Below are positions 47,952 through 58,096 of a stretch of DNA of 64,000 nucleotides, piece after piece. Location: assembly GCF_039394605.1 (NCBI RefSeq), contig NZ_CP135033.1, positions 186,001-250,000 on the forward strand, given 5' to 3'. A program made the position numbers and the translations under genes. Under the pieces are notes generated by a model. It was not told the DNA's origin and did no database searches. It worked only from the letters and a program-made list of their open reading frames with translations. Within the stretch, counting starts at the first letter, position 1. The number at the start of each line of letters is the position of its first letter. This DNA comes from Buchnera aphidicola (Kurisakia onigurumii). GTDB lineage: Bacteria; Pseudomonadota; Gammaproteobacteria; Enterobacterales; Enterobacteriaceae.

Positions 47952-49835
47952 TTATATATCTATATTATTAAAATATAGACAAATTGCATAACAATCGTCT
48001 GGATCTTGCATACCGTTAATATATAGTAAAGGAAATATTGCTTTTATTTTATTATATAAATCGAAAAATTTCTTTTCTATTATTAATTCAGGTAAATATG
48101 AATTTAACGAATTTAAGAACATTTTACTGGTATATTGATTAAAAGATTTAGATAAATTTTTCCATATATGAATTTTTGTTGTTTTGATATCAAGACTATA
48201 ATTTTTAAGATGAGACAATTCAGCTGCTTTTTTAATAGCAGAATCAAAATCTCCTATTTCATCTACTAATCCAATTTTTTTTGCTAAAATACCACCCCAT
48301 ATACGACCTTCACCTATTTTATTTACTTCTTCTGTTGTTTTGTGTCTTGATAATGCTACTATTTTAAGAAATTGATTATAATGATGAATTAAATTTATTT
48401 GGTGTAATTTTTTGATATTTGGGCTTAAATGATGAGTATAATTTTTATTATATAAAGAAGATGTTTGAACACTATTGTTAAAAATACCAATTTTTTTTAG
48501 AGATGTTTCAATATTTGTAATAATACTAAAAATTCCAATTGAACCTGTTAAAGTAGTAGGATGTGCAATTAAATAATCACCCGCTGTTGAAATCCAATAT
48601 CCTCCTGAAGCAGTTATACTTCCCATAGAAATTATTAGCGGTTTACCTGATTTTTTAAAACTTATTAAGCTTTTACGAATTAATTCAGAGAAATATACTC
48701 CTCCTCCAGGACTATTTATTCTTAATATTAATGCTTTAACATTATCATCTTTTTTTGCTTTATATATTTCTTTTATTAAAGAAAATGTATCTATATTATT
48801 TTTATTATTTTTTGTAGAGCTTGTAATTGCTCCTTGTGCTGATATCACAGCTATTTTGTTTGTTTTATTTTTATGATTTTTTTTTAATAAATAATCGTAA
48901 ATACTAATTGAATTATAATCAATTTCTTTTTTATTAAAACCGAATAATCTTATTAATTTTATTTCTATATCTAACGGAGAGAGTATTTCATCTACTAACT
49001 TATGTTTTTTAGCATAAATAGTCATATTACAATTTAATTCTTTAAATTCTTTAATATATTGTTTTTCTGTTGGAAATATGGTTCGATATGAAGTGTTTCT
49101 ATTTTTTGCTATAGTTAGAACGTATGATTTCCATAAATAATTCATCCAATTTTGTTTTATTTTTTTTATGTGATCAGATATATGATTTCTAATCATAGGT
49201 TCGACTGCGGATTTATATTTTCCAATTCTAAATATATCGCTATGAATATATAAATTATTTAATAATTTTTTGTAATAAAATTCTGAATAATGAAATCCTG
49301 TTAAGTTTACACTTCCGTTATTACATAAAAAAATTTTATTTGCAAAACTATTTAAATAATATTGAGATTGTGTAAAATTTTTACCTATCCCATATATTTT
49401 TTTTCCAGTTTTTTTAAATTCACATAATGCTTTTCCAATATAATCAATATTATTACGAGAACCACCTTCAAAATTTTTTAGATCTAATACAATTCCAGTA
49501 ATGTTTTTATCATTTGCAGCTTGTCTAATTTTTGATACAATAGTATAAAATGAATTATTTTCTTTTATTATTTGTTTTTTTGAAATAAAATTATTTGAAA
49601 TACCTTCTGATTGATATTTAGAAAAATCATCTGATAAAAAACCTTCTAAATCGATTTTTAAAGCTCTAGGAACATTATTTATTTTTTTATTAAAGTGAAT
49701 AATTTTAAAAAAAGGTAATAATAAAATTATTAATGCTATAATTAATATTAAATTCAGTGTTAATTCTCTGATAAAAGTTAATGAATTAAAAAATGTTTTT
49801 AAAACATATTTAATAGATCTCCATAATATTTGCAT
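47952..49835 (-). CDS. sppA: Signal peptide peptidase SppA (protease IV)
   Basis: Inner-membrane serine protease that degrades cleaved signal peptides. The 627 residues compare with 618 in E. coli. One N-terminal transmembrane segment (about 25-45). The protein is an internal tandem of two S49 domains: the catalytic Lys is in FRIGKYKSAVEP near 205 and the catalytic Ser in SITASGGYWISTA near 405. AGAGA precedes the ATG. It forms a functional pair with LepB; sohB (57059-58096) is a second S49 protease. Confidence 0.96.
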   Translation of the reverse strand: MQILWRSIKYVLKTFFNSLTFIRELTLNLILIIALIILLLPFFKIIHFNKKINNVPRALKIDLEGFLSDDFSKYQSEGISNNFISKKQIIKENNSFYTIVSKIRQAANDKNITGIVLDLKNFEGGSRNNIDYIGKALCEFKKTGKKIYGIGKNFTQSQYYLNSFANKIFLCNNGSVNLTGFHYSEFYYKKLLNNLYIHSDIFRIGKYKSAVEPMIRNHISDHIKKIKQNWMNYLWKSYVLTIAKNRNTSYRTIFPTEKQYIKEFKELNCNMTIYAKKHKLVDEILSPLDIEIKLIRLFGFNKKEIDYNSISIYDYLLKKNHKNKTNKIAVISAQGAITSSTKNNKNNIDTFSLIKEIYKAKKDDNVKALILRINSPGGGVYFSELIRKSLISFKKSGKPLIISMGSITASGGYWISTAGDYLIAHPTTLTGSIGIFSIITNIETSLKKIGIFNNSVQTSSLYNKNYTHHLSPNIKKLHQINLIHHYNQFLKIVALSRHKTTEEVNKIGEGRIWGGILAKKIGLVDEIGDFDSAIKKAAELSHLKNYSLDIKTTKIHIWKNLSKSFNQYTSKMFLNSLNSYLPELIIEKKFFDLYNKIKAIFPLLYINGMQDPDDCYAICLYFNNIDI

Positions 49836-50122
49836 ATGATATCTCTTTTTTTTTTAAATTAAAAATAAAAAAATAAGAATAAGAATTATTTTTTTTTAAT
49901 TATAAAAAATTTTTTATTATTTATAAATTTAAAATATTTTTAAATATATATTAAATTTTTATAAAACATTTTATTTTTTTTTATCTTTATATTAATTTTT
50001 TAATTTGAATATCTATTCTATATAGAATATAAATATATATACGTATTGAAAATGTAATATTTATATATAAAAATTAATTTTTATTTATTATATATTTTTA
50101 TAAAATTAAGTTTATTGATTAT
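49836..50122. other. Intergenic region between yciA and sppA
   Basis: 287 bp of A+T. No gene or clear terminator seen. It probably holds the sppA promoter on the minus strand. Confidence 0.4.
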
Positions 50123-50548
50123 TTAAATAATACTTATAGGAAAAATTTTTCTCGGAATTCCTTTATTATCTATTGCAACATATATTAAAGTAGCTTTAGT
50201 TGATTGATAAAATTTTCCAAAGTAATCTGAATTAATTTTTTTTATCCAAATTTCAATATCAATTGTTATAGAGGTATTTCCAATTTTTTTTATCTGAGAG
50301 TAACAACTAATTAAATCACCCGAATTAATTGGTTTATAAAAAATTAATTTTTTTATTTTTAGAGTAGATACTTTACCTCCTGATATTTCTTTTGCTAAAA
50401 TTCCTCCAGATAAATCTATTTGAGACATTATCCAACCACCAAAAATATTTCCGTTAGAATTTATTTTTGATGGCATTGCAATAGTTTGTAATGTAAGAAT
50501 TCCATTAGGAATATTTTTATATTTTTTTATATTCATTTTAATATTCAT
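50123..50548 (-). CDS. yciA: Acyl-CoA thioesterase YciA
   Basis: Hotdog-fold thioesterase that hydrolyses acyl-CoA esters. The 141 residues compare with 132 in E. coli. LQTIAMPSKINSNGNIFGGWIMSQIDLSGG carries the catalytic Asn/Asp region (shown in E. coli as NANGDIFGG), followed by AKEISGGKVSTLKI. The first ATG (50548) and one four codons in (50536) are both possible starts. The neighbours yciC and trpA are the E. coli order tonB-yciA-yciB-yciC-trpA with some genes lost. Confidence 0.93.
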   Translation of the reverse strand: MNIKMNIKKYKNIPNGILTLQTIAMPSKINSNGNIFGGWIMSQIDLSGGILAKEISGGKVSTLKIKKLIFYKPINSGDLISCYSQIKKIGNTSITIDIEIWIKKINSDYFGKFYQSTKATLIYVAIDNKGIPRKIFPISII

Positions 50549-50600
50549 TTTTTATTTTTTTACTAATTTTTTATATCTTATATAAAAAGATGTAGAAACA

Positions 50601-51107
50601 TTATTTTTGACATTTTATCATGTATTTTCGAAATAAATATATAATTAAAATAGAAGAAATTAAATTAATAAACATGCTTGATACTGTAACAATAGAGCAT
50701 ATAGATAAAAATGCATACGAATGTAATAATATTAATATTAATAATTTAAAGAATAATACGATTAAAATAAGAATAGAAATTATTTTAAAGTTTTTTAATA
50801 CAACTTGAGTACTATATAAAAAAGAATCAAAAAAATTTTTTCTTTTTGATAGGAATATTATAAGAGTTAATAAACATAATATAAAAAAAAATATTCCTAA
50901 GAAAAAAAATATAAAACAAATAATCTGAATACTTACATTGATAATTAAATTTAAAATAAAGAGTTTTGGAAAATTATAAATAATTTTTTTTATATAAAAT
51001 AAAATGTTTTTTTTTTTTTTTTCATGAAAATATCTAATTATTAAAATTATACTTCCTATTAATAATGTATTTCCTATTAAATAAATTAATGTTTTTAACA
51101 ATAACAT
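50601..51107 (-). CDS. yciC: YciC-family inner-membrane protein, N-terminally short
   Basis: Membrane protein of unknown function (UPF0259). The 168 residues correspond to the C-terminal two thirds of E. coli YciC (247). LIGNTLLIGSIILII aligns with E. coli near residue 90, and NLISSILIIYLFRKYM with its C-terminus. An in-frame stop lies just upstream of the ATG, so the first part has been lost. Four or five transmembrane segments remain. The coding strand has a run of 16 A (51007-51022, encoding Lys) with the frame intact. It may still function or be in decay. Confidence 0.75.
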   Translation of the reverse strand: MLLLKTLIYLIGNTLLIGSIILIIRYFHEKKKKNILFYIKKIIYNFPKLFILNLIINVSIQIICFIFFFLGIFFFILCLLTLIIFLSKRKNFFDSFLYSTQVVLKNFKIISILILIVLFFKLLILILLHSYAFLSICSIVTVSSMFINLISSILIIYLFRKYMIKCQK

Positions 51108-51386
51108 AATAATAAAAGTTTTTTATATTGATTTTTAAAATTCTGTTGATATATTTTTTTATATTTATATTGTTAGAATCAAATATATTATTTTTATGTA
51201 ATATAGTAAATATTGTACATTTTAAAAAATAATAAAATAAATATATTTAAATACAATTAATAAATATAATAAATATATTTAAATACAATTAATAAATATA
51301 ATAAAAATATTTTTTTAGTATAATTAATTATATTTTTAATATTTTATTTTTAAAAAAAAGTATGTTGTATTTTAACTATTATTAAA
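51108..51386. other. Intergenic region between trpA and yciC
   Basis: 279 bp of A+T containing the 32-bp tandem duplication (separate entry). No gene, and no remnant of the missing N-terminal part of yciC that I could translate. Confidence 0.45.
51236..51305. repeat. 32-bp tandem duplication
   Basis: Two perfect adjacent copies, 51238-51269 and 51270-51301, each starting TAAATATATTTAAATACAAT. The match extends by a few bases on both sides. It lies downstream of the trp operon, before yciC. Confidence 0.9.
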
Positions 51387-52202
51387 TTAATTTTTTTTTA
51401 AAATAGTAGATTTCTTTAATTTTTTAACTAATTTTCCAATAGAATTGTACATTACAATATTTTTTTTATAATATTTTTCAATTTTTTCAATAATTACTGA
51501 ACCACATATTACACCTGATATACCTATTTTTAATAAATTTTTAATATACATGGTATCAGAAATTCCAAAACCTTGTAATAAAGGTGTATTACTTTTTTGT
51601 TTTAGCATACTAATTATTTTTTTATCAGGCAAAATAGCTTCATTTTTTGTTCCTGTTACTCCTGATCGAGACAATAAATATATATATCCTGTTCCATATA
51701 AAGATATTTTTTCAATAATATTTTTATCAGCATTAGGAGGGCATATAAATATAGAATTAATATTAAAAATATTAGCATATTTTAAAAATATTTTGTATTC
51801 TTGTAATGGAACGTCAGGTATTAAAACAGAATCAATACCAGTGAATGAACATTCAGAATAAAAATTTTTTATTCCTTTATTAAAAATAATATTTGCATAT
51901 ACTAATATTCCAATAGGTATATTTGGATATTTTATTCGTATTTTTTGTATAAATTTAAAACATTTTTGAACATTTATTCCTGATGAAAAAGATCGTAAAT
52001 TAGATTTTTGAATAGTGATTCCATCTGCTATAGGATCAGAAAAAGGAATTCCTAATTCTAATGCATCTGCTCCATTTTTAATTAGTATATCAATAATTGA
52101 TAATGAATCTTCAAAATTAGGATCTCCTATTATGATAAAAGGAGTAAAACATGCTTCATTTTTTTTTTTTAAATGATTAAATAAATTTTTATATCGATTC
52201 AT
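51387..52202 (-). CDS. trpA: Tryptophan synthase alpha subunit
   Basis: Cleaves indole-3-glycerol phosphate to indole and glyceraldehyde 3-phosphate. The 271 residues compare with 268 in E. coli. The catalytic Glu is in [19 protein letters not shown] near 50, which also carries the catalytic Asp near 61. The phosphate-binding GFGISDT near 213 and the LLSRSGVTG loop near 180 are intact. It overlaps trpB by 4 bp (ATGA), and ends the trpDCBA operon. Confidence 0.97.
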   Translation of the reverse strand: MNRYKNLFNHLKKKNEACFTPFIIIGDPNFEDSLSIIDILIKNGADALELGIPFSDPIADGITIQKSNLRSFSSGINVQKCFKFIQKIRIKYPNIPIGILVYANIIFNKGIKNFYSECSFTGIDSVLIPDVPLQEYKIFLKYANIFNINSIFICPPNADKNIIEKISLYGTGYIYLLSRSGVTGTKNEAILPDKKIISMLKQKSNTPLLQGFGISDTMYIKNLLKIGISGVICGSVIIEKIEKYYKKNIVMYNSIGKLVKKLKKSTILKKN

Positions 52203-53392
52203 TTTAATTTTCTCTTATTTTTTAAGAAATTTTCAACAGTAATTAAATCTTTATCTCCTCTTCCAGATAAGTTAACAATAATAATTTGTTTTTTTTTAGT
52301 ATTTTTATTCATAATTTTAATAGCATAAGCAATTGCATGAGATGATTCTAATGCTGGTATAATTCCTTCTTTTTTACATAATGTAACAAATGCATTTATT
52401 GCTTCATCATCTGTAATAGATACATATTTTACTCTATTATTTTTTTTTAAAAATACATGTTCAGGACCAATTGATGGAAAATCTAAACCAGAAGAAATAG
52501 ACCAAGATTCTTGTATTTGTCCTTCTTGGTTTTGCATAATGGCAGATTTCATTCCGAAATAAATTCCTATTTTTTCATTTTGTAAAGGGGCTCCGTGTTT
52601 TCCTGTATCTATTCCTTTACCAGCTGGTTCTACTCCTATTAAATTCACTTGTTCATTTTTAATAAAATTTGAAAAAATACCAATAGCATTAGATCCTCCT
52701 CCTACGCATGCAATTATTAAGTTAGGAAATATTCCTTCTTGATCTAAAATTTGTTGTTTAGTTTCTTTGCCTATTATTTTTTGATATTCTTTAACGATAG
52801 TAGGATATGGGTGAGGTCCAGCTACTGTTCCTATCATGTAATGTGATTTTTCATAACTTCCTGACCAATCTCGTAATGCTTCATTGCATGCGTCTTTTAA
52901 TGTTTGTGTGCCTGTTGAAACTGGTATTATTTTTGCTCCCATGAGTTTCATTCTTAATACATTTAAATTTTGTCTTTGAATATCTTTTTTACCCATATAA
53001 ATACGACATTTTAAATTTAATAAAGAACAAATCATAGCAGTAGCTACTCCATGTTGACCAGCTCCTGTTTCTGCGATTATTTCTTTTTTTTTCATTCTAA
53101 CTGCTAATAATGCTTGCCCTATTACTTGATTTGTTTTATGTGCTCCTCCATGTAATAAATCTTCTCGTTTTAAATATATTTTTGTATTAGTACCTTTGGT
53201 AATATTTTTACATAAGGTTAGAGGTGTTGGTCTTCCTGCGTAATTTTTTAATAAGTATTTTATTTTCATTAAAAAATTTTTATCTTTTTGAGAAGAAACA
53301 AATGCATCTTCTAATTGGTATAATGCAGGAATTAATATTTGAGGAACATACATTCCTCCAAAATTTCCGAAATAGGAATTTAATAAAGTCAT
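52199..53392 (-). CDS. trpB: Tryptophan synthase beta subunit
   Basis: PLP enzyme that condenses indole with serine. The 397 residues match E. coli (397). The N-terminus [18 protein letters not shown] aligns with the family. The PLP lysine is in [15 protein letters not shown] near 87, the phosphate-binding GGGSNAIG near 232 and the catalytic Glu in [12 protein letters not shown] near 109. It overlaps trpA by 4 bp. Tryptophan is a main nutrient supplied to aphids. Confidence 0.98.
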   Translation of the reverse strand: MTLLNSYFGNFGGMYVPQILIPALYQLEDAFVSSQKDKNFLMKIKYLLKNYAGRPTPLTLCKNITKGTNTKIYLKREDLLHGGAHKTNQVIGQALLAVRMKKKEIIAETGAGQHGVATAMICSLLNLKCRIYMGKKDIQRQNLNVLRMKLMGAKIIPVSTGTQTLKDACNEALRDWSGSYEKSHYMIGTVAGPHPYPTIVKEYQKIIGKETKQQILDQEGIFPNLIIACVGGGSNAIGIFSNFIKNEQVNLIGVEPAGKGIDTGKHGAPLQNEKIGIYFGMKSAIMQNQEGQIQESWSISSGLDFPSIGPEHVFLKKNNRVKYVSITDDEAINAFVTLCKKEGIIPALESSHAIAYAIKIMNKNTKKKQIIIVNLSGRGDKDLITVENFLKNKRKLK

Positions 53393-53435
53393 TTTTATTT
53401 ATTCTAATATTAAGTGTGTTTATTGTTTTTAATAT

Positions 53436-54796
53436 TTAATTAATACCAATTAATTCAAATATTTTTTTTATTTTTTTTTCCGATTTACATCCTGGATAAA
53501 TTTCAACTCCTGAATTTAAATCTAAACCCATAAAACCCATATTGCTAGCTTGTATACAATTTTTTATATTAATTCCTCCTGCTAATAATATATTTTTATT
53601 TTGGTTTTTTTTTATTAATGACCAATTAAATGTATTTCCGCTACCACCTTTATGGTTATCGAATATATATTTTTGTATATTATTAAAGTTTATTATTGGA
53701 ATTTCATTAATAATTCCTATAGCTTTCCAAATTTGAATATCAGAATTTATTTTTTTTTTTAATTTATTAATATATTTTTGATTTTCTGTTCCATGTAATT
53801 GAATTGCATATACAGGAATTATTTTCGTGATATTAACAATAATTGAAATTAATTCATTTTGAAATACTGCTACATATTTCATATGTACATTTTGCACAAT
53901 ATTTAATGCAGTAGAAATATTAATATTTCTTTTTGAATTTTTTATAAAAATTAATCCGCAATATATTGCTCCTACTTTTTTAGCTATAACAGCATAGTTT
54001 TTTTTTTTATTCCACATATTTTATTTTTTCCAAAAATTAAAGAATTTATGGAAGATTCAATATCTTTTTTTTTCATTATTGCTGTACCAATTAGAAAACC
54101 ATTAACATATTTTTTTAATCTTTGAATAATATTATAATTAATAATACCGGATTCACTAATAATAATTTTTTTTTTTGGTATTAAAGGAGCTATTTTTTCT
54201 GTTTTACTAATATCAATACTGAAATCATTTAGATTTCTATTATTAATTCCAATAATTTCTGAAGGTAAATATAAAGCTCTTTTTAATTCTATTTCATTAT
54301 TTACTTCAGTAATAATATTCATTTTCATATTTTTTGCTGTATTATATAAAAAAGTATATTGCATATCATTCAGAATAGATAATATTAGTAAAATTGCATC
54401 TGATTGATAATATCTTGCTAAATAAACTTGATATATATCTATAAAAAAATCTTTACATAAAACAGGTTGTGTGATTATTGATTTGACTTGAGGTATATAT
54501 TCAAAATTTCCTTGAAAAAAATTTTCGTCAGTTAGTACAGAAACCGCTGAAGCATATTTCTTATATATTTTAGATATCTTGTTTATATCGAAATCTTTTC
54601 TAATAATACCTTCTGAAGGAGATGATTTTTTTAATTCTAAAATTAAAGAAGTTTTTTTATTTTTTATACTTTTTTTGAATTTTCTAGTAGAAGTATTAAT
54701 TTTATTTTTTATTTGACTTAAAGGTTGTACTTTTTTTCTTTTATTAATCCAATTTAATTTATTTTGAATAATTTTTTGTAGTGTTATCTTTTGCAT
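53436..54796 (-). CDS. trpC: Bifunctional indole-3-glycerol phosphate synthase / phosphoribosylanthranilate isomerase, frameshifted at a poly(A) tract
   Basis: In enterobacteria one protein carries both steps of tryptophan synthesis. Here the synthase half (TrpC, from 54796) reads to KICGIKKKTMLL and stops at 53984. The isomerase half (TrpF) continues in another frame to 53436. They meet in a run of 11 A (53998-54008); one added A, or a -1 shift, restores a protein of about 453 residues, as in E. coli. Both halves keep their motifs: LILELKKSSPSEG and ISESGI in the synthase; VGAIYCGLIF, LHG and NHKGGSGNTFNW in the isomerase. An ATG at 54017 could start the isomerase alone, but no good ribosome binding site precedes it. 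It overlaps trpD by 13 bp. Confidence 0.9.
53998..54008 (-). other. A11 frameshift site in trpC
   Basis: Eleven consecutive A on the coding strand, at the junction of the synthase and isomerase frames. Twelve A, or a -1 slip on the A AAA AAA run, would give one continuous frame. Confidence 0.9.
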
Positions 54797-55791
54797 GATT
54801 TTCCTAATTTAGAAAGTAAAAGTATTTTTTTATATGCTGTTCCATTTCGAATTATTTCTAATGCTTCTTGAGCATTATATTTTAAGTTTTCTTTTCCAAA
54901 TAATTTTAATAACATAGCAACATTAGCGGCTATAGTATATTCATGAATTTTTTGTCCTTTTCCTTGTAATGTTTTTATAGCAATATCATAATTATTTTGA
55001 TTTTTTTTATTATCTTTTTTTAAGAATTTTTTAAAACCAAAATCAGAAGGATAAATTTCATAAGATGAAATTAATTTTTCTTTTAATTCTGCAACATAAG
55101 TTTTTTCAAATAAGGTAATTTCATCGGTATTTGCGCTGTGAACAACTATAGCATGCTTATAATTTAATTTTTTTAACATTTTAGCTACTGGTAATAACCA
55201 TTTAATATGGTATACACCTATTAAAATAAATTTAGGTTTAGCAGGATTTAACATAGGACCTATAATATTAAAAATTGTTCTAGTATTTAATTTTTTTCTA
55301 ATATGCGATACAGATTGAAAAATAGGATAATATATTGGAGCCAATAAAAAACAAATATTCAATTTATCTAATGATAATAGAGATTCTTGTGGAGTAATAT
55401 TAAGATTGATTTTTAATTTTTTTAAAATATTTGCAGATCCTATTTTGCTTGTAATTGCTGTATTACAATGTTTAGCAATTTTTATTCCGTAACTTGCAGC
55501 AACAAATGCACTCAATGTTGATATATTAATACTATTAGATTTATCTCCTCCAGTTCCTACAATGTCAGCAAATTTATATTTAGGAGAAGGAAATAATTTT
55601 GCATTTTTTGAAAATAGTTTAATAAGACTTAAAATTTCTTTTTGTCCTTCTCCTCTAATTTTCATTGCAATTAATATAGAAGATAATTCACAGTTGTTAA
55701 TAGGATTAGAAAAAATTGAATTAAATAAATTATAACTGTCTAATAAATTTAATTTTTTAGATGAATATATTTTTTGTATTATTTTTTTCAT
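54784..55791 (-). CDS. trpD: Anthranilate phosphoribosyltransferase
   Basis: Attaches phosphoribose to anthranilate. The 335 residues match the transferase domain; the glutamine amidotransferase part (TrpG), fused in E. coli TrpGD, is absent. The PRPP-binding GTGGDKSNSINIST near 80 and KHCNTAITSKIGSANILKKL near 110 are intact, as is NPAKPKFILIGVYH near 190. It is the first gene of a trpDCBA operon. trpEG, which feeds it anthranilate, is not in the window; in Buchnera it is commonly on a plasmid. Confidence 0.97.
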   Translation of the reverse strand: MKKIIQKIYSSKKLNLLDSYNLFNSIFSNPINNCELSSILIAMKIRGEGQKEILSLIKLFSKNAKLFPSPKYKFADIVGTGGDKSNSINISTLSAFVAASYGIKIAKHCNTAITSKIGSANILKKLKINLNITPQESLLSLDKLNICFLLAPIYYPIFQSVSHIRKKLNTRTIFNIIGPMLNPAKPKFILIGVYHIKWLLPVAKMLKKLNYKHAIVVHSANTDEITLFEKTYVAELKEKLISSYEIYPSDFGFKKFLKKDNKKNQNNYDIAIKTLQGKGQKIHEYTIAANVAMLLKLFGKENLKYNAQEALEIIRNGTAYKKILLLSKLGKSCKR

Positions 55792-56128
55792 TTTTTATTA
55801 AAATTATTTAAAAATAATTTTTTTATAAAATTAAAAATATTAATTCATTTTTGATTAATATTTTAATAATTTATCAAAATTATTTGAATTAGATATTTAT
55901 ACCCTATACGAATTTTTAATTTAGTTCAAATGTTACATATTTAAATATATATTTTAAAAAATTTTAATTAAAATTAATTTTGTTAAAATTTTATTATTTT
56001 TGTATTTTTATAGTAATAATTAATATTACATAATTTTTTATGTTTAAAAAAAAATACTGTATATATATTTTGTATAAATAATTTTATCAAACATGTATTC
56101 AATACATTTAAAATAAAGTGATGTAAAT
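55792..56128. other. Divergent intergenic region between trpD and rluB
   Basis: 337 bp of A+T. It should contain the trpDCBA promoter (minus) and the rluB promoter (plus). I see no Trp-rich leader peptide, attenuator hairpin or TrpR-like operator. Confidence 0.45.
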
Positions 56129-56875
56129 ATGAATATTGAAAGAGTGCAAAAATTTTTATCTAGTCAAGGTTTTGGTTCACGTAGAAAAATAGAGAAAATG
56201 ATTTTGTCAGAAAAAATATATATAAATAATAAAAAAATATTTTTAGGAGATAAAATTGATACAAATAAAAAAAATATTATTAAATTAAATAATGTTTTAA
56301 TAAATTGTACATTAAATAGAAATTTTATTACACGTGTTTTATTATATAATAAACCTCAAAAAGAAATTTCTACATCTATAGAATCAGATATGAGAAAAAC
56401 AATTTTTAGCAATTTACCTAAAATGTATAATTCAAGATGGATTTCTGTTGGTCGTTTAGATTTTAATACAGAAGGCATTATTTTTTTTACGAATAATGGA
56501 GAATTGGCTAATCGTTTAATGCATCCAAAATATAAAATTAGTAGAAAATATTTGGTAAAAGTATATGGAAATATTAATATCAATAAGATAAATAAATTAA
56601 AAAAAGGAGTTTTATTAAATAATAAAATTGCATTATTTCAAAAAATTGAATATTTTTATGAAAATAAAAATTTTAATAAATGGTTTATAGTCACTTTATC
56701 TGAAGGTAGAAATAGAGAAGTAAAACGTTTATGGAACTCTGTAGGAATTTCTGTCAGTAAATTAATTCGTTTACAATATGCAGGTTTTTCAATTCCTAAT
56801 AAATTACTTCCTGGTTGTTGGATAGAATTAAATAAAAACGAAGTAGTAAAATTATTAAAAAAAGTAAATTTATAA
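56129..56875 (+). CDS. rluB: 23S rRNA pseudouridine synthase RluB
   Basis: Makes pseudouridine 2605 in 23S rRNA. The 248 residues compare with 291 in E. coli; the basic C-terminal extension is missing. An S4 RNA-binding domain (RVQKFLSSQGFGSRRKIEKM) is followed by the catalytic Asp in SVGRLDFNTEGIIFFTNNG near 108. NRLMHPKYKISRKYLVKVYG and TLSEGRNREVKRLWNSVG are family motifs. Its place beside the trp operon is as in E. coli (yciL), which favours RluB over RluE or RluF. Confidence 0.93.
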   Translation: MNIERVQKFLSSQGFGSRRKIEKMILSEKIYINNKKIFLGDKIDTNKKNIIKLNNVLINCTLNRNFITRVLLYNKPQKEISTSIESDMRKTIFSNLPKMYNSRWISVGRLDFNTEGIIFFTNNGELANRLMHPKYKISRKYLVKVYGNININKINKLKKGVLLNNKIALFQKIEYFYENKNFNKWFIVTLSEGRNREVKRLWNSVGISVSKLIRLQYAGFSIPNKLLPGCWIELNKNEVVKLLKKVNL

Positions 56876-57058
56876 TTTTTAATATTTTTTTAAAATTAAA
56901 ATAGATAAAAAAATTAAAAATTTTAATTTTAAAATATATATAATGAAATTTTTATTGATTATTTATATAATAATATAAACAAATAATTATTTATATAATG
57001 TTTAATTTTTATCATAAATTTTTATTTTTTTTTTTACGATATTTTGAGGAAAATAATT

Positions 57059-58096
57059 ATGAATATTATAGAAAAATATAGTTTATTTGTAATAGAGTTT
57101 ATAACTTTATTAGTATTTTTGATGATTTTTACAAATTTTATTGTAAAAATAAAAAAAAAAATAAATTTAAATTCAGGTTATTTAAAAATATTTTCTGTAA
57201 ACAAACATTATTTTAATACAAAAAATAAAATGATGTTATTTAGTATAAATAATAGAGAAACTGATATTTGTAAATATGACAATAATTGCAATTTCTTAAT
57301 AAAATTAAAAAAAATTTTTGAATATTTTGTTTTAAAAAAAATTCCAGAATTACAGTTTAAAAAACCAGTTTTATATGTTTTAGATTTTAACGGTGGAATA
57401 AATGCAAATGAAGTACGATCTTTACGTCAAGAAATTACATCTGTTCTTTCTGTTGCCACCAAAAAAGATAAAGTATTAGTGTGTTTAGAAAGTGGAGGTG
57501 GTACTGTATCTGGATATGGATTAGCAGCCTCTCAATTGCAAAGAATTCGTGATGCAGGTATTAGTCTAATTGTATCTGTAGATAAAATAGCAGCAAGCGG
57601 AGGGTATTTAATGGCTTGTGTAGCAAATAAGATTATTGCCGCTCCTTTTGCAATTATAGGTTCTATAGGAGTAGTTGCACAAATTCCTAATTTTAATAAG
57701 TTATTAAAAAAAAATAACATTGATATAGAATTGCATACTGCTGGATCTAATAAAAGAAATTTAACATTATTTGGAAAAAATACAGAAGATGATAGAGAAA
57801 AATTTTGTATAGAATTAAAAGTAACTCATAGTTTATTTAAAAATTTTGTATCTATTATGCGACCTAATATGAATATTAAAGATGTTAGTAATGGAGAATA
57901 TTGGTTTGGTACATTAGCTTTAGAAAAAAAATTAATTGATTCAATTGATACTAGTGATAATTTTATTATTTCTAGAATTAATAAATATAATATTGTTAAA
58001 GTTCAATATATTTTTTCTGAAAATTTAGTAGATAAGTTTACTTTTTCAATTACAAAAATATTAAATTCATTATTTTTTTCAAAAATACATCAATAA
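57059..58096 (+). CDS. sohB: Inner-membrane peptidase SohB (S49 family)
   Basis: Serine protease related to SppA. The start chosen is the ATG at 57059, preceded by GAGGA 8 bases upstream; this gives 345 residues against 349 in E. coli. One N-terminal transmembrane segment. Catalytic Ser in VDKIAASGGYLMACVANKI near 178 and Lys in GSNKRNLTLFG near 230. GGGTVSGYGLAASQLQRI and IGSIGVVAQIPNFNKLL are well kept. The order rluB-sohB matches the E. coli neighbourhood. Confidence 0.95.
   Translation: MNIIEKYSLFVIEFITLLVFLMIFTNFIVKIKKKINLNSGYLKIFSVNKHYFNTKNKMMLFSINNRETDICKYDNNCNFLIKLKKIFEYFVLKKIPELQFKKPVLYVLDFNGGINANEVRSLRQEITSVLSVATKKDKVLVCLESGGGTVSGYGLAASQLQRIRDAGISLIVSVDKIAASGGYLMACVANKIIAAPFAIIGSIGVVAQIPNFNKLLKKNNIDIELHTAGSNKRNLTLFGKNTEDDREKFCIELKVTHSLFKNFVSIMRPNMNIKDVSNGEYWFGTLALEKKLIDSIDTSDNFIISRINKYNIVKVQYIFSENLVDKFTFSITKILNSLFFSKIHQ

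Noticed and set aside
53436..54017. Separate trpF gene with its own start
   Set aside because: The ATG at 54017 falls inside the conserved start of the isomerase domain, overlaps the synthase frame, and lacks a ribosome binding site; a frameshifted trpC fusion explains it better, though separate translation is not excluded.
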